This document shows, one piece after another, positions 32,518 to 41,131 of a stretch of DNA of 47,617 nt. The stretch covers positions 1 through 47,617 of the forward strand of contig JALHSZ010000004.1 of NCBI GenBank assembly GCA_022865485.1, read 5' to 3'. The position numbers and the translations under genes were made by a program. Below the pieces are notes generated by a model that saw nothing but the letters and a program-made list of their open reading frames with translations, did not search any database and was not told the DNA's origin. Every line of letters begins with the position of its first letter. The stretch's first letter is position 1. Source of the DNA: Dehalococcoidales bacterium. Lineage in GTDB: Bacteria > Chloroflexota > Dehalococcoidia > Dehalococcoidales > BS750m-G39.

Positions 32518-34074
32518 ATGAAAGAACGCATAAAAAAACTTCGCGAGGCTAAAGAGATGGCCGCCCTGGGGGGTGGCAAGGATAAGATAGCCCGCGAACA
32601 CGAGAAGGGCAAGCTGACGGCGCGCGAGCGCATAGAGCTGCTCCTCGACTCGGGCAGCTTTAACGAGTTCGGCATGCTGGTGAAATACCGGCTCGGCGCA
32701 CCCGGAGACGGCATCGTCGTCGGTCACGGCACGATAGAGGGGCGGAGGGTCTGCCTCTTTTCCCATGACGCCACCGTGTTCGGCGGCTCCCAGGGCTATA
32801 TGCACGGCCGGAAGCTCTATAAAATACACGAGATGGCGCTGGATATGGGCGTGCCCCTTATCGGCCTGAACGATTCGCCGGGAGCCAGGGTGGTGAGGCT
32901 GGAAAAGGCAGGCAGCGACGACCCCTACCGGGTGAGCGATGAGAAGCATGCCGGCGTGGTCTTCTTTATCAACAGCCGCTGTTCGGGGGCGATACCCCAG
33001 ATTTCGGCTATTCTGGGCAACTGCACTGGCGGCTCGGTCTATTCGCCGGCGCTGACCGACTTCATCTTCATGGTGGACGGGCTGTCGCATATGTGCATCA
33101 CGGGGCCCAGGGTTATCAAGTCGGTGATTGGGGAAGACGTTAGTATCGAGGAGCTGGGGGGGGCTAAGGTCCACTGCCAGCTTACCGGAGTTGCCGACTT
33201 CAGGGTTAAGAATGAACAAGAGTGTATGCAGGGGATAAGGCGGTTATTATCCTTTCTGCCCTCGAACTGGCGGGAACGCCCGCCGAGAATAGACAGCGGC
33301 GACGACCCGGAGAGGTTCACCGATGCTTTGGGCGAGATTGTGCCCGCCCAGCCGACCAAGGGCTACGACATGCACCGGGTCATTAAAGAAATCGTGGATA
33401 ACGGCGACTTTATCGAGGTTAAAGAGGAGTTCGCCGGCGAGATAATCGTCGGCTTTGCCCGATTGGAGGGTAATACCGTGGGCATTATCGCTAACCAGCC
33501 CATGGTACGCGCCGGCTGCATGACGGTGGACAGCTCCCGCAAGCAGGCCCGATTCATCAGGTTTTGCGACGCTTTCAAAATCCCCATCGTCCTGCTGGTG
33601 GATACGCCCGGTTATTTGCCCGGTAAGGCGCAGGAGCACGCCGGCATTATTCACCACGGCGCCAAGGTGCTTTACGCGCTATCCGAGGCGACGGTGCCCA
33701 AGCTGGCCGTGCTGATGCGCAAGGTCTACGGCGGCGCCGCCCTGGGTATGGGCATACTGCCCGGGTTCGGCACCGACCTTGTCTTTGCCTGGCCCACGGC
33801 TGAGGTCGGCGCTATGGGGGCGGAGCAGGCAGTGGCATTATTCTATGCCGATGATATCAAGCAGGCGGAGAAACCGGAGGAGTTTCGTGCCCAGAAGGTA
33901 AAGGAGTATAACGAGCTGTATGCCGACAGCCTGGCCCTGGCATCTCAGGTGACCTATGTCCAGGATATTATCGAACCGCGGGAGACGAGGCGCTGCCTGA
34001 CTCGCTCGCTGCAGCTGGTAAAGGGTAAGAAGATAGAGCCTTATCCCAAGCGGCACGGAAACATGCCCCTCTAA
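32518..34074 (+). CDS. Acyl-CoA carboxylase/decarboxylase carboxyltransferase subunit
   Basis: A 518-residue carboxyltransferase of the propionyl-CoA carboxylase beta, methylmalonyl- and glutaconyl-CoA decarboxylase alpha family. It has the two crotonase-like halves. The first carries HDATVFGGSQGYMHGRK and NDSPGARV; the second carries VDTPGYLPGKAQEHAGIIHHG and KVYGGAALGMG. The last two stretches form the oxyanion and acyl-CoA sites. No biotin carboxylase or biotin carrier is near, so the partner subunits must lie elsewhere. Between two acyl-CoA dehydrogenases, it would fit decarboxylation of glutaconyl-CoA made by a non-decarboxylating glutaryl-CoA dehydrogenase, or propionyl-CoA carboxylation. 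Confidence 0.88.
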   Translation: MKERIKKLREAKEMAALGGGKDKIAREHEKGKLTARERIELLLDSGSFNEFGMLVKYRLGAPGDGIVVGHGTIEGRRVCLFSHDATVFGGSQGYMHGRKLYKIHEMALDMGVPLIGLNDSPGARVVRLEKAGSDDPYRVSDEKHAGVVFFINSRCSGAIPQISAILGNCTGGSVYSPALTDFIFMVDGLSHMCITGPRVIKSVIGEDVSIEELGGAKVHCQLTGVADFRVKNEQECMQGIRRLLSFLPSNWRERPPRIDSGDDPERFTDALGEIVPAQPTKGYDMHRVIKEIVDNGDFIEVKEEFAGEIIVGFARLEGNTVGIIANQPMVRAGCMTVDSSRKQARFIRFCDAFKIPIVLLVDTPGYLPGKAQEHAGIIHHGAKVLYALSEATVPKLAVLMRKVYGGAALGMGILPGFGTDLVFAWPTAEVGAMGAEQAVALFYADDIKQAEKPEEFRAQKVKEYNELYADSLALASQVTYVQDIIEPRETRRCLTRSLQLVKGKKIEPYPKRHGNMPL

Positions 34075-34112
34075 TTGCCGAAGACTCCTATCGAACAAGA
34101 CGGAGGTATAAA

Positions 34113-35264
34113 ATGAATTTCGAACTAAGCGAGGAACAGATAATGTTCCGGGACATGGCCCGCAGGTTTGCCAAGCAGGAAATGCTACCCACACTCAAGG
34201 ATTATGAGCGACAACGTAAAGTAAACTATGATGTAATTAAGAAGATGGCTTCCCTCGGGCTAATAGGAGCACATATACCTCAGGAATATGGTGGACTGGG
34301 TCTTGACTATACTACCTCAACTATCATCTGGGAACAGCTCAGCCAGGTAAGCTGGACGCAGACTTTGACCTCGGTGGGGCAGTGCGTGCTGGCGGGGACA
34401 ATCCTGACTTATGCCGCCAGCGAGGAGCAAAAGAAGAGATACCTGCCGCCTCTTTGCCGGGGGGAGATGATTATTGCCATGGCCGCCGTCGAGCCCAATG
34501 CCGGCAGCGACGCCACCGCCATCGAGGCTTCAGCCGTCCTCGACGGCGACGAGTGGGTGATTAACGGCAACAAGAACTTTATCAGCCACGGCAGCATCGC
34601 CGATGTCGTCCTCGTCCTGGTCCAGACGGATAAAGCCAAGGGCGCCAAAGGAATGGCGGTTATCGCCGTGGACAAGGGCACACCGGGCTTTTCCAGCCGC
34701 GAGGTCGAGATGTTGGGGGGCAGGGCGGGCGATATTGCCAGCCTCGGTTTCAGCGACTGCCGCGCGCCCAAGGAAAACCTTGTCGGGGAGGTGGGGCGGG
34801 GACTGCAGAACAGCCTGGTCGGTATCGACACGGCGCGCCTCTTTATCGCCGCGGGGGGTGTCGGTATGGCCCAGGGCTGCCTCGACGCCTCTATCAAATA
34901 CGCCAAGGAAAGACGCCAGTTCGGCAAGCCCATTGCCAGCTTCCAGCTGGTGCAGGAGACAATAGCCCGGATGCAGGCCGAGATTTCCGCTATTCGGTGG
35001 CAGGTCTATTATGCCGCCGAGCTCAAGAGCCAGGGAAAGCCGCACGCCAAGGAGCTATCCGCAGCCAAGTGGCTGGCTACCGAGCTGGCGGTGCGGGTAT
35101 CAAACGAGGCGGTGAGGCTGCACGGCGCTTACGGGTGCACCGATGACTTTCCGGTGGAGCAACACTACCGCGATTCGGTCTTGAGCACCATACTCGGCGG
35201 CACCACCGAGATGCATAAGTTGCTGATAGGGCGCGAGCTGCTTGACATAAACGCTATGGTCTGA
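34113..35264 (+). CDS. Acyl-CoA dehydrogenase family protein, catalytic Glu not seen at either usual position
   Basis: A 383-residue acyl-CoA dehydrogenase. It has all general features: IIAMAAVEPNAGSDATA, GNKNFISHGSIADV, ERRQFGKPIASFQLVQ and STILGGTTEMHKLLIGREL. In my alignment by eye the two positions that provide the catalytic base in known families are Ala (GIDTARLFIAAGGVG) and Gly (ILGGTTEM). The adjacent Asp or another residue may act instead, or the enzyme may do something other than alpha,beta-dehydrogenation. It follows the carboxyltransferase by 38 bases and has a CGGAGGT ribosome site. Confidence 0.87.
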   Translation: MNFELSEEQIMFRDMARRFAKQEMLPTLKDYERQRKVNYDVIKKMASLGLIGAHIPQEYGGLGLDYTTSTIIWEQLSQVSWTQTLTSVGQCVLAGTILTYAASEEQKKRYLPPLCRGEMIIAMAAVEPNAGSDATAIEASAVLDGDEWVINGNKNFISHGSIADVVLVLVQTDKAKGAKGMAVIAVDKGTPGFSSREVEMLGGRAGDIASLGFSDCRAPKENLVGEVGRGLQNSLVGIDTARLFIAAGGVGMAQGCLDASIKYAKERRQFGKPIASFQLVQETIARMQAEISAIRWQVYYAAELKSQGKPHAKELSAAKWLATELAVRVSNEAVRLHGAYGCTDDFPVEQHYRDSVLSTILGGTTEMHKLLIGRELLDINAMV

Positions 35265-35654
35265 CAGAAAGTTTCTCGTGACAGTTGTCAGGTCTTGGCA
35301 AAATCGTTGGAATAGGCTATATTATTATTGGAATAGGCTATATTATTAATAGTATCTTCGGGTGCCGCCTGGCAAGCGAGCGCCTCATTTCCTTCAGTGA
35401 AAATAACCACTTCTTCTAGCCGCCAGTCTCTCCGTTAGGGGAGGCGTGGAGATGCAAAAGGCCGATTCGTTTATTTTTGCCTCTTTCGAACTCCAGTAAG
35501 AGCCTTCTTTGGTGGCAATTCTTATGTTTAGAAAATCTTTATAATTTCTCTCCCTGTTTTTAGGCTCTGTTAACTATTGATATGCTAGCATACTTGTTAA
35601 ATATTGAGACGGAGTGAGAATAGTTACCATAGAGTTAGTTGAAGGAGAAAACTG
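35265..35654. other. 390-base intergenic region with a tandem repeat and a palindrome
   Basis: No gene was found on either strand. It holds a perfect 21-base tandem duplication (35307-35348) and the 12-bp palindrome TATGCTAGCATA (35581-35592). A TGACA/TGTCA mini-hairpin lies just after the dehydrogenase stop. No convincing promoter for the next gene was identified. Confidence 0.5.
35307..35348. repeat. Tandem 21-base duplication
   Basis: Two identical units, 35307-35327 and 35328-35348, each beginning TTGGAATAGG and ending in ATTATTA. Non-coding. Confidence 0.9.
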
Positions 35655-36038
35655 GTGACGGAGTCAGAAGGTAGTAAAAAGATGATACTGGTAATTGAAG
35701 ATGAGCCCGTCCTCGGCCTTTTATGCAGGCGGGTGCTTACCGCGAGCGGTTTTGATGTCGATGTGGTTAATAACGGACTGGACGCTAAAAAGGTCGCCGA
35801 GGAGAAGGATTACGCTCTTTGCGTATCCGATGTCAGGCTGCCGGGAATGACTGGTATCCAGCTTTACGAGCACTGGAAAGCGACTAAGAACCCCATCGCC
35901 GAGAGGTTGATTTTTATCACCGGTGATACTATGAATAATTACGTTCGGGATTTTCTGAAAAAAACCGACCGACCGAGTGTCATGAAGCCCTTCGAGCCCG
36001 AAGACCTGGTGAAAGCGGTCCGCAAAGCACTTTCGTAA
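35655..36038 (+). CDS. Single-domain response regulator
   Basis: A 127-residue stand-alone receiver. The acidic pocket is EDE in VIEDEPVLG, the phospho-acceptor Asp is in CVSDVRLPGMTG, Thr is in FITGDT, and Lys is in VMKPFEPEDL. The start is a GTG with GAAGGAG upstream; a later ATG at 35682 is possible. With no output domain and no kinase nearby it could act in a phosphorelay or bind a partner directly. It converges on the OmpR-type regulator that follows. Confidence 0.88.
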   Translation: MTESEGSKKMILVIEDEPVLGLLCRRVLTASGFDVDVVNNGLDAKKVAEEKDYALCVSDVRLPGMTGIQLYEHWKATKNPIAERLIFITGDTMNNYVRDFLKKTDRPSVMKPFEPEDLVKAVRKALS

Positions 36039-36073
36039 AAATAGCGTAATTTAAGAATACTAGCGTAATTTCA

Positions 36074-36128
36074 GTGGCATAAGCGGCTTATTAGCTTAAA
36101 TCACAGTTAGAAGCCTGGCTTATGCCAC
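36074..36128. terminator. Possible bidirectional terminator between convergent regulators
   Basis: GTGGCATAAGC (36074-36084) and GCTTATGCCAC (36118-36128) are perfect 11-bp inverted arms with 33 bases between. The right arm covers the stop of the OmpR-type gene. A T-rich stretch follows only on the plus strand, and the loop is long. Direct repeats TAGCGTAATTT (36042-36052, 36061-36071) lie beside it. Confidence 0.45.
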
Positions 36129-36815
36129 TTCTTTAAAGCGATAGCCGACCCCGGATACAGTGGTAATGTAGCGGGGTTTTTTGGGGTCGGATTCTAGCTT
36201 AGCCCGCAGACGACTGACAAAGACGTGTAGATACTCCCTTTCATCGGCGTAATCGGGCCCCCAGACCTTATGCAGAAGCTGGGTGTAAGTGAGCACCTTG
36301 CCCGCATTGAGGGCGAGTTCCTTGAGGAGGGCATATTCGGTTGAGGTCAGTTCGACCTCTTTGGCGTTGACGGTTACCTTTCTCTTACTGAAATTGATTT
36401 CGAGGTCACCGCTTTTAATGGAGGAGAGGGTGGGGGCAGGGCTGGCTGACTCGGCGCGGCGCATTACCGCCCTGACCCGGGCGATGAATTCGTCTTTACC
36501 GAAGGGTTTGGTGATATAGTCGTCGGCACCGAGGTCGAGGCATTGCACCTTGTCGCTTTCATCGTCACGGGCGCTGAGCATGATAACCGGGAGTTGCGAC
36601 CATTCGCGCAGGCGGCGGCAGACCTCAAGGCCGTCCATCTCGGGCATCATAATATCCAGGACGACGAGGTCGGGCAGTTCAGCTTCCAGTGTCTGCAGAG
36701 CCTGGGCGCCGTCCATTGCTATGAGCACTTCGTAGCCCTCGGCTTCGAGGTTGGCGCGCAGATACTTCAGTATGCTGAGTTCGTCATCCACTATCAGGAT
36801 ACGCGTCTTCTTCAT
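36120..36815 (-). CDS. OmpR/KdpE-type response regulator
   Basis: A 231-residue two-domain regulator. The receiver (1-120) has all key residues: VDDE, Asp54 in VLDIMMPEMDG, SAR and the Lys in ITKPFGKDEF. The C-terminal winged helix (about 135-228) has the OmpR signature LTSTEYALLKELALNAGKVL and ISTVSG-like VSGVGYRF. No histidine kinase gene is adjacent, so it is an orphan. A near-consensus promoter lies about 90 bases upstream. Confidence 0.92.
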   Translation of the reverse strand: MKKTRILIVDDELSILKYLRANLEAEGYEVLIAMDGAQALQTLEAELPDLVVLDIMMPEMDGLEVCRRLREWSQLPVIMLSARDDESDKVQCLDLGADDYITKPFGKDEFIARVRAVMRRAESASPAPTLSSIKSGDLEINFSKRKVTVNAKEVELTSTEYALLKELALNAGKVLTYTQLLHKVWGPDYADEREYLHVFVSRLRAKLESDPKKPRYITTVSGVGYRFKEVA

Positions 36816-36901
36816 TTGTTTAGCTTCTAGTACCGGGCGGCTAGTGCTTTAGCTCTTCCCCTCGGCTGTATACCCTGGATTGTTACACGGGCTGCGGAGC
36901 A

Positions 36902-36931
36902 ATTTTAGCCCTGATTCATTACTGTTGTCAA
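36902..36931 (-). promoter_or_regulatory. Promoter of the OmpR-type regulator
   Basis: On the minus strand TTGACA (36931-36926), 18 bases, then TAAAAT (36907-36902), about 85 bases before the start codon at 36815. Confidence 0.6.
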
Positions 36932-36985
36932 TATAACTCGACTATTCTCGATATGGCACCGCTTTTGTAAAACGGGCTCTCAAAA

Positions 36986-38737
36986 TCAATCGGGGCGGGG
37001 CTTTTTCCAGCTCTCGGCTTTATGCATAAGCTCGCGGGCATTGTTCAGGGCGGTTTCGGTGTAGTGATCGCCTGCCAGCATGATAGCCAGTTCTTTGAGG
37101 CGGGCTTCGTCTTCAAGGGACTCAAGCATGCTTAAAGTCCGCGCCCCCGCCAGTTCCTTGTGAACGCTGAAGTGGGCGTCGGCGAAGGCGGCGATCTGGG
37201 GGAGGTGGGTGACGCAGACTACCTGGTGGTTTCGTGCCAAGCTGCTGAGCTTCTTACCTATTATCTCCCCGCTCCTGCCCCCGATGCCGATATCGATTTC
37301 GTCGAAGATGAGCACGGGGATGTGGTCGGCTTCGGAGAGCGCTCCCTTGAGAGCCAGGGTAAAGCGGGAGAGCTCACCGGTGGAGGCGATTTTAGCCAGG
37401 GGCTTGAGGGGCTCCCCGGGGTTGGTCGATGCCATGAACTCCACCGTGTCGACGCCTTCGTTGCCGAAGGCATAGCTCTGGCCGTCGGGGAGGGGGATTC
37501 CGTCTTCGTCTTTTTCCCGGCTTAGCGACACCTGGAATTCGACCTGGGTCATATTGAGGTCGTTAAGCTCTTTTTTTACCTCGGTCATCAGTTTTTCGGC
37601 GGCTTTGGCGCGTTCTGCGGAAAGCCTGGCCGCCATTTGCCCCATTGCCTGCTTGAGGGAAGCGCTTGTTTCCTTAAGCCGGGCGCTTCTTTCTGCGGAG
37701 TTGGAGACCTCGTCCAGTTCCTTTTGCGCCTTGGTCAGGTAAGCCAATACCTCGCTAACGGTCTGGCCGTATTTTCTTTTAAGACCCCGGATTAGCTCCA
37801 GCCGCGATTCTATCTCTTCGAGACGGTTGGGGTCGTATTCTAAGCCGTCGCTGTAAGCCCGAACGCTCCTGGCTGTCTCGGTGAGCCCGTCTATGGTCTC
37901 TTCGAGAAAGTCCATTTGCGGCTTCAGGGAAGGGTCGATTTCGACCAGCTTTTTTATCGCCTGGGCGGCTTCGTTGAGCTTATCCAGCGCCGGCGCTGCC
38001 TGGCCCGAAGCATCCTCTTCGTAGAGGGCGCGGTAGGCTTCATAGGAGATGGTTTTCAGCTTCTCGGCGGAAGCGAGGATATCTCGCTCTCTTTCCAGCT
38101 CTTGTTCCTCGCCTTCTTTGAGCTGGGCGCGGCTTATCTCCTCGAGTTGAAAGCGCAGGAATTCCTCGCGGCGGGCGCGCTCCTGCTCGTCCTTTTCCAG
38201 GGCTTTGAGTTCCTGTTCCACCTTGTGGAGTTCTTTGGCTTTGGCGTTAAAGTCCTGGCGCAGTTCCATCGTGTGGGCGTAAGCATCCAGAAAATCAAGG
38301 TGGGACTTGCTGTCGAAGAGGGACAGGTGGTCGCTCTGGCCGTGGATATCGACCAGCAAACTCCCTATTTGGCGCAAAAATGCCTTGGGGACGGCGTGGC
38401 CGTTTACCCTTATAATGTCGGGGCTTTTGCGGCGGAGCTGGCAGTCTATGACCAGGGTATCTTCGTCAGCTACCAGCTCTTTTTCTGCCAGCAGCTCCCT
38501 GAGAGAAGAGAGATTTTCCTTTGGGGGGAGGCTAAAGACCCCTTCGATCTGAGCCTGGTCGGCGCCGTGGCGGATGACTTCCTCGTCGGCTTTGCCGGCC
38601 AGTAAGAGCTCTACGGCGTCAATGACCAGGGACTTACCAGCCCCGGTTTCCCCGGTAATGATATTCAGTCCGTCATCGAGCCTCCAGTTCATGTCCTCGA
38701 TGATGCCCAGGTTTTTGACTCTCAGTTCGACTAACAA
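36986..38737 (-). CDS. recN: DNA repair protein RecN
   Basis: A 583-residue SMC-like ATPase for double-strand break repair. Walker A is GETGAGKS at 29-36. Long coiled-coil arms follow (about 155-215 and 290-380). The C-terminal half has the ABC signature GELSRFTLALKGAL and Walker B PVLIFDEIDIGIGG, then the D-loop and the switch CVTHLPQIAAFAD. Normal length. It stands alone, between an orphan regulator and the dsr-like cluster. Confidence 0.95.
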   Translation of the reverse strand: MLVELRVKNLGIIEDMNWRLDDGLNIITGETGAGKSLVIDAVELLLAGKADEEVIRHGADQAQIEGVFSLPPKENLSSLRELLAEKELVADEDTLVIDCQLRRKSPDIIRVNGHAVPKAFLRQIGSLLVDIHGQSDHLSLFDSKSHLDFLDAYAHTMELRQDFNAKAKELHKVEQELKALEKDEQERARREEFLRFQLEEISRAQLKEGEEQELERERDILASAEKLKTISYEAYRALYEEDASGQAAPALDKLNEAAQAIKKLVEIDPSLKPQMDFLEETIDGLTETARSVRAYSDGLEYDPNRLEEIESRLELIRGLKRKYGQTVSEVLAYLTKAQKELDEVSNSAERSARLKETSASLKQAMGQMAARLSAERAKAAEKLMTEVKKELNDLNMTQVEFQVSLSREKDEDGIPLPDGQSYAFGNEGVDTVEFMASTNPGEPLKPLAKIASTGELSRFTLALKGALSEADHIPVLIFDEIDIGIGGRSGEIIGKKLSSLARNHQVVCVTHLPQIAAFADAHFSVHKELAGARTLSMLESLEDEARLKELAIMLAGDHYTETALNNARELMHKAESWKKPRPD

Positions 38738-38803
38738 GTGCTCTTTTCCCTAAAGCCAAAGAACTATTCTTTCTATTTTACCACGTGCGCTGGAAAATGG
38801 CTC

Positions 38804-38870
38804 GCTAATGCTAGCGTGGCGCAGACTTTAATGGTCCGCCTGCCGTAAGTCGCCACGCACTATAGTTAGC
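38804..38870. repeat. Interrupted inverted repeat upstream of recN
   Basis: GCTAA...GCGTGGCG (38804-38821) pairs with CGCCACGC...TTAGC (38851-38870), with an inner ACTT/AAGT pair. It could fold into a long hairpin on either strand. No T-tract follows, so it is not a standard terminator. Confidence 0.5.
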
Positions 38871-39048
38871 GTATGTTGAAAGTAGACTTGAGAAAACGGA
38901 TGATTTTGCCGCGGATGATGGGATACCACAGCCAGATGGTGGGGTGGGTGGCGGGGAAGTCCACCAGGTAGTGTGACCAGTGTCTGGTGGTTTGCTTTAG
39001 TTGCAGGTTAGGCTGACTTTTGTTCTTGTCATAGATATATGGGTTCAT
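38866..39048 (-). CDS. Possible 60-residue protein after dsrC
   Basis: A short open frame, 51 bases after the dsrC stop on the same strand. The protein is basic and aromatic: the middle reads HWSHYLVDFPATHPTIWLWY and the end is RGKIIRFLKSTFNIR. Codon use in the second half looks like that of real genes here. No good ribosome site precedes the ATG and I recognise no family. It could be a small membrane-associated partner of the dsr cluster, or chance. Confidence 0.4.
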   Translation of the reverse strand: MNPYIYDKNKSQPNLQLKQTTRHWSHYLVDFPATHPTIWLWYPIIRGKIIRFLKSTFNIR

Positions 39049-39099
39049 CGCTTGACGCCAACAAATCGCCCTAGATAGCTTACTATAGCGTTGCCGGAG

Positions 39100-39417
39100 T
39101 TATACGCATCCGGTCGGTTTGGGCACCCCAGCCCACTTGCAGGCGGATTGCGCCGGTCCCTCGGGGAAGAGCTGGTAGAGTTTGCTCAGGTTGAATCCGG
39201 TTTCCTTAATAAGCCTTCTTATCATCGGGCAGATGCCGTTTTCCAGATAATAGTTCCTTAAGTAGTTGACTGCCGTCCAGTGTTCATCGGTTAACTCGTT
39301 TACATTTTCCCGCGCCGCATAGGCCCGGGCGACGTCTTCCGTCCACCGGTCGGTTTCCTGCATAAATCCGTTCTCATCAACTTCGTACGTATCACCAGCT
39401 AGTTTCATTTGTGCCAT
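39100..39417 (-). CDS. dsrC: DsrC family sulfur carrier
   Basis: A 105-residue protein from the ATG at 39417 (nine bases after GAGAGG); another ATG lies nine bases upstream at 39426. It ends in the flexible DsrC arm SACKWAGVPKPTGCV. The two conserved cysteines are the penultimate residue and one eleven residues before, as in true DsrC and unlike TusE-type relatives with only one. In sulfite reducers DsrC carries sulfur as a trisulfide, which DsrMK reduces. DsrK and DsrM are encoded just upstream on the same strand. A third cysteine in NGICPMIRR is also present. DsrAB is not in the window. Confidence 0.9.
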   Translation of the reverse strand: MAQMKLAGDTYEVDENGFMQETDRWTEDVARAYAARENVNELTDEHWTAVNYLRNYYLENGICPMIRRLIKETGFNLSKLYQLFPEGPAQSACKWAGVPKPTGCV

Positions 39418-39481
39418 AGGAGTCATCCTCTCTTGGAAAAGTTATTTTTAATGTCTGTTTCGTAGTGGCGCAGGCACAATT

Positions 39482-39511
39482 AGTATACTCTATGGGGCGG
39501 TCAAAGAGCAA
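39482..39511 (-). promoter_or_regulatory. Possible separate promoter for dsrC
   Basis: On the minus strand TTGCTC (39511-39506), 18 bases, TATACT (39487-39482), in the 100-base gap between dsrK and dsrC. Confidence 0.4.
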
Positions 39512-39517
39512 GCAGGG

Positions 39518-41131
39518 CTATTCCTCTTCCCACTTGATGAGGGGCTTTTTGATGTCGACCATGGCGTTGACCGCCAGTTCTCCCAAGCCGCCGAAGATGA
39601 TGCCCGACCTTTCCTTGACCTTATAGTAGTCGAAAATGTCGCGGAACTGGAGCTTGCAGTTGAGGCAGGGGGCACAGAGGTATTTCTTGACCTCGGGGTC
39701 GGGGTGGTCGGCGAAGGCATCGATGACCTGTTTTAGTTTCAACCTGCCGGCGACGTGCGCCTTCCAATCGGTGAAGTTGACATCGGACATGACGCTCAAG
39801 CCCCCCCCGCCGCCACAGCAGTAGTTATCTATTCCGTGGGGGGTCATCTCGCGGAACTGGGGGCAGAGGTAGCGCAGGATGCGGCGCTGGGGCTCGACTA
39901 TGCCCAGGTTTCTGACTATATTGCAGGGGTCGTGAAGGGTCACCGGGAAATTGTTCTTCGACGGGTCGAACTTAATCTTGCCGCTGAAGACGATGTCCTC
40001 CAGGAAGGTCATCACGCTCTCCCGCGGTATATTCAACTCGCCGGTGAGTATCCTGTCGGCTACGGTCATAAATGCCTTGTGCTGGTGGCCGCATTCGCCC
40101 ATGACTATCTTTTTTACCCCCAGCTCTTGGGCAATCTGGGCGTGGCGGGTAGCCACCTTGGCTAGCTGGAAATCGTCGTAGAAGACGCCGTAGTTGACGC
40201 CGTCGTATCCCCCTACTTCCGACGAGAGCGTCCAGTTGATGCCGGCGGCGTTACATAAAACGCTAAAGGAAATGGGACCTTCGGGGAAGGAGATGATGTC
40301 GCCAGCGCTGTGGATGAGCAGGACGTCGGCGCCTTTCTTGTCCCAGGGTGTCTTGATTTCGATGCCGAGTGCCTCGCTGAATTCCTCGTCGAGAAACTCT
40401 AAATTGTCCATAGCCACGTTGGGCCTGAGCCCGGTAGGGGAGCCGACCTCGAGCTGGAGAACGGTGCCCTTCTCGTGGAGTTCCTTGGGCGCCCAGCCCA
40501 GCTCCTGGCTGAAGAGCTTGCGTATCTCGCGGGCGATAAGGGCGTTATCAACGCCCAGGGGACAGATCTGGGCACAGCGGCGGCAGAGATTACAGCGGTA
40601 GCTGAGCTCGTAGAACCTGGTTATGGTGGTCCAGTTCAGCTCAATATCCTCCCGGTTGAGCTTGGCTTTGAACTTGCCGCCGGGCCGGGCGTATTTGTTG
40701 ACCAAGCGCCGGAATATTTCCGAGCGATAGGTGGGACGATAGAGTTCGTTCTTGCCGCTGGCCAGGTAAATCGGACAGGCCTCATTGCATGTCTGACACC
40801 GGGCACAGTAGTCAAGCGAGAGGAGGAGGGGTTGTAAGAACGTCCAGTTATTCTCTTTGCTCAGGAGCTTTTTCAGTCCCGAGACAAACTGCTCGACATA
40901 CTTCTTTTCTTCCTCTTTATTCTTCGGCTTGGGCAGAGCGGCGTAGGAAACAACGCCATCGAGGTTACAGACCAGCCTCTCCTTCTGTTCTTCGGTGAGC
41001 CGCTTGAACTCCGGCTGTTCCTCTACCTTATCGTAGGGGGGTGGCAGTGGTGTCAGCTCGTCGAGGTTAATCTCGGTGAGCGGGGCGTCGCCGCCTTTGG
41101 CAATATCGGTTAGTTTAAGCCTCTTTTTCAT
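39518..41131 (-). CDS. dsrK: DsrK/HdrD-like iron-sulfur oxidoreductase
   Basis: A 537-residue cytoplasmic protein. Two [4Fe-4S] ferredoxin motifs are at Cys109/112/115/119 and Cys180/183/186/190. The C-terminal half has two CCG-type segments: HDPCNIVRNLGIV...NYCCGGGGGL and CAPCLNCKLQF, the site of the non-cubane cluster that splits disulfides in HdrD/HdrB. With DsrM and DsrC beside it, the expected reaction is reduction of DsrC trisulfide or disulfide with electrons from menaquinol. It overlaps the end of dsrM by 17 bases. An HdrD-like role with another thiol is the alternative. Confidence 0.87.
   Translation of the reverse strand: MKKRLKLTDIAKGGDAPLTEINLDELTPLPPPYDKVEEQPEFKRLTEEQKERLVCNLDGVVSYAALPKPKNKEEEKKYVEQFVSGLKKLLSKENNWTFLQPLLLSLDYCARCQTCNEACPIYLASGKNELYRPTYRSEIFRRLVNKYARPGGKFKAKLNREDIELNWTTITRFYELSYRCNLCRRCAQICPLGVDNALIAREIRKLFSQELGWAPKELHEKGTVLQLEVGSPTGLRPNVAMDNLEFLDEEFSEALGIEIKTPWDKKGADVLLIHSAGDIISFPEGPISFSVLCNAAGINWTLSSEVGGYDGVNYGVFYDDFQLAKVATRHAQIAQELGVKKIVMGECGHQHKAFMTVADRILTGELNIPRESVMTFLEDIVFSGKIKFDPSKNNFPVTLHDPCNIVRNLGIVEPQRRILRYLCPQFREMTPHGIDNYCCGGGGGLSVMSDVNFTDWKAHVAGRLKLKQVIDAFADHPDPEVKKYLCAPCLNCKLQFRDIFDYYKVKERSGIIFGGLGELAVNAMVDIKKPLIKWEEE

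Larger units (their letters stand above)
38738..39099. other. Intergenic region downstream of dsrC
   Basis: Holds a possible 60-codon gene (38866-39048) and a long interrupted inverted repeat (38804-38870). The recN promoter was not identified. Confidence 0.5.

Noticed and set aside
32494-33219. A 241-residue frame antisense to the carboxyltransferase
   Set aside because: Shadow of a well-supported gene; histidine- and arginine-rich with no recognisable motif.
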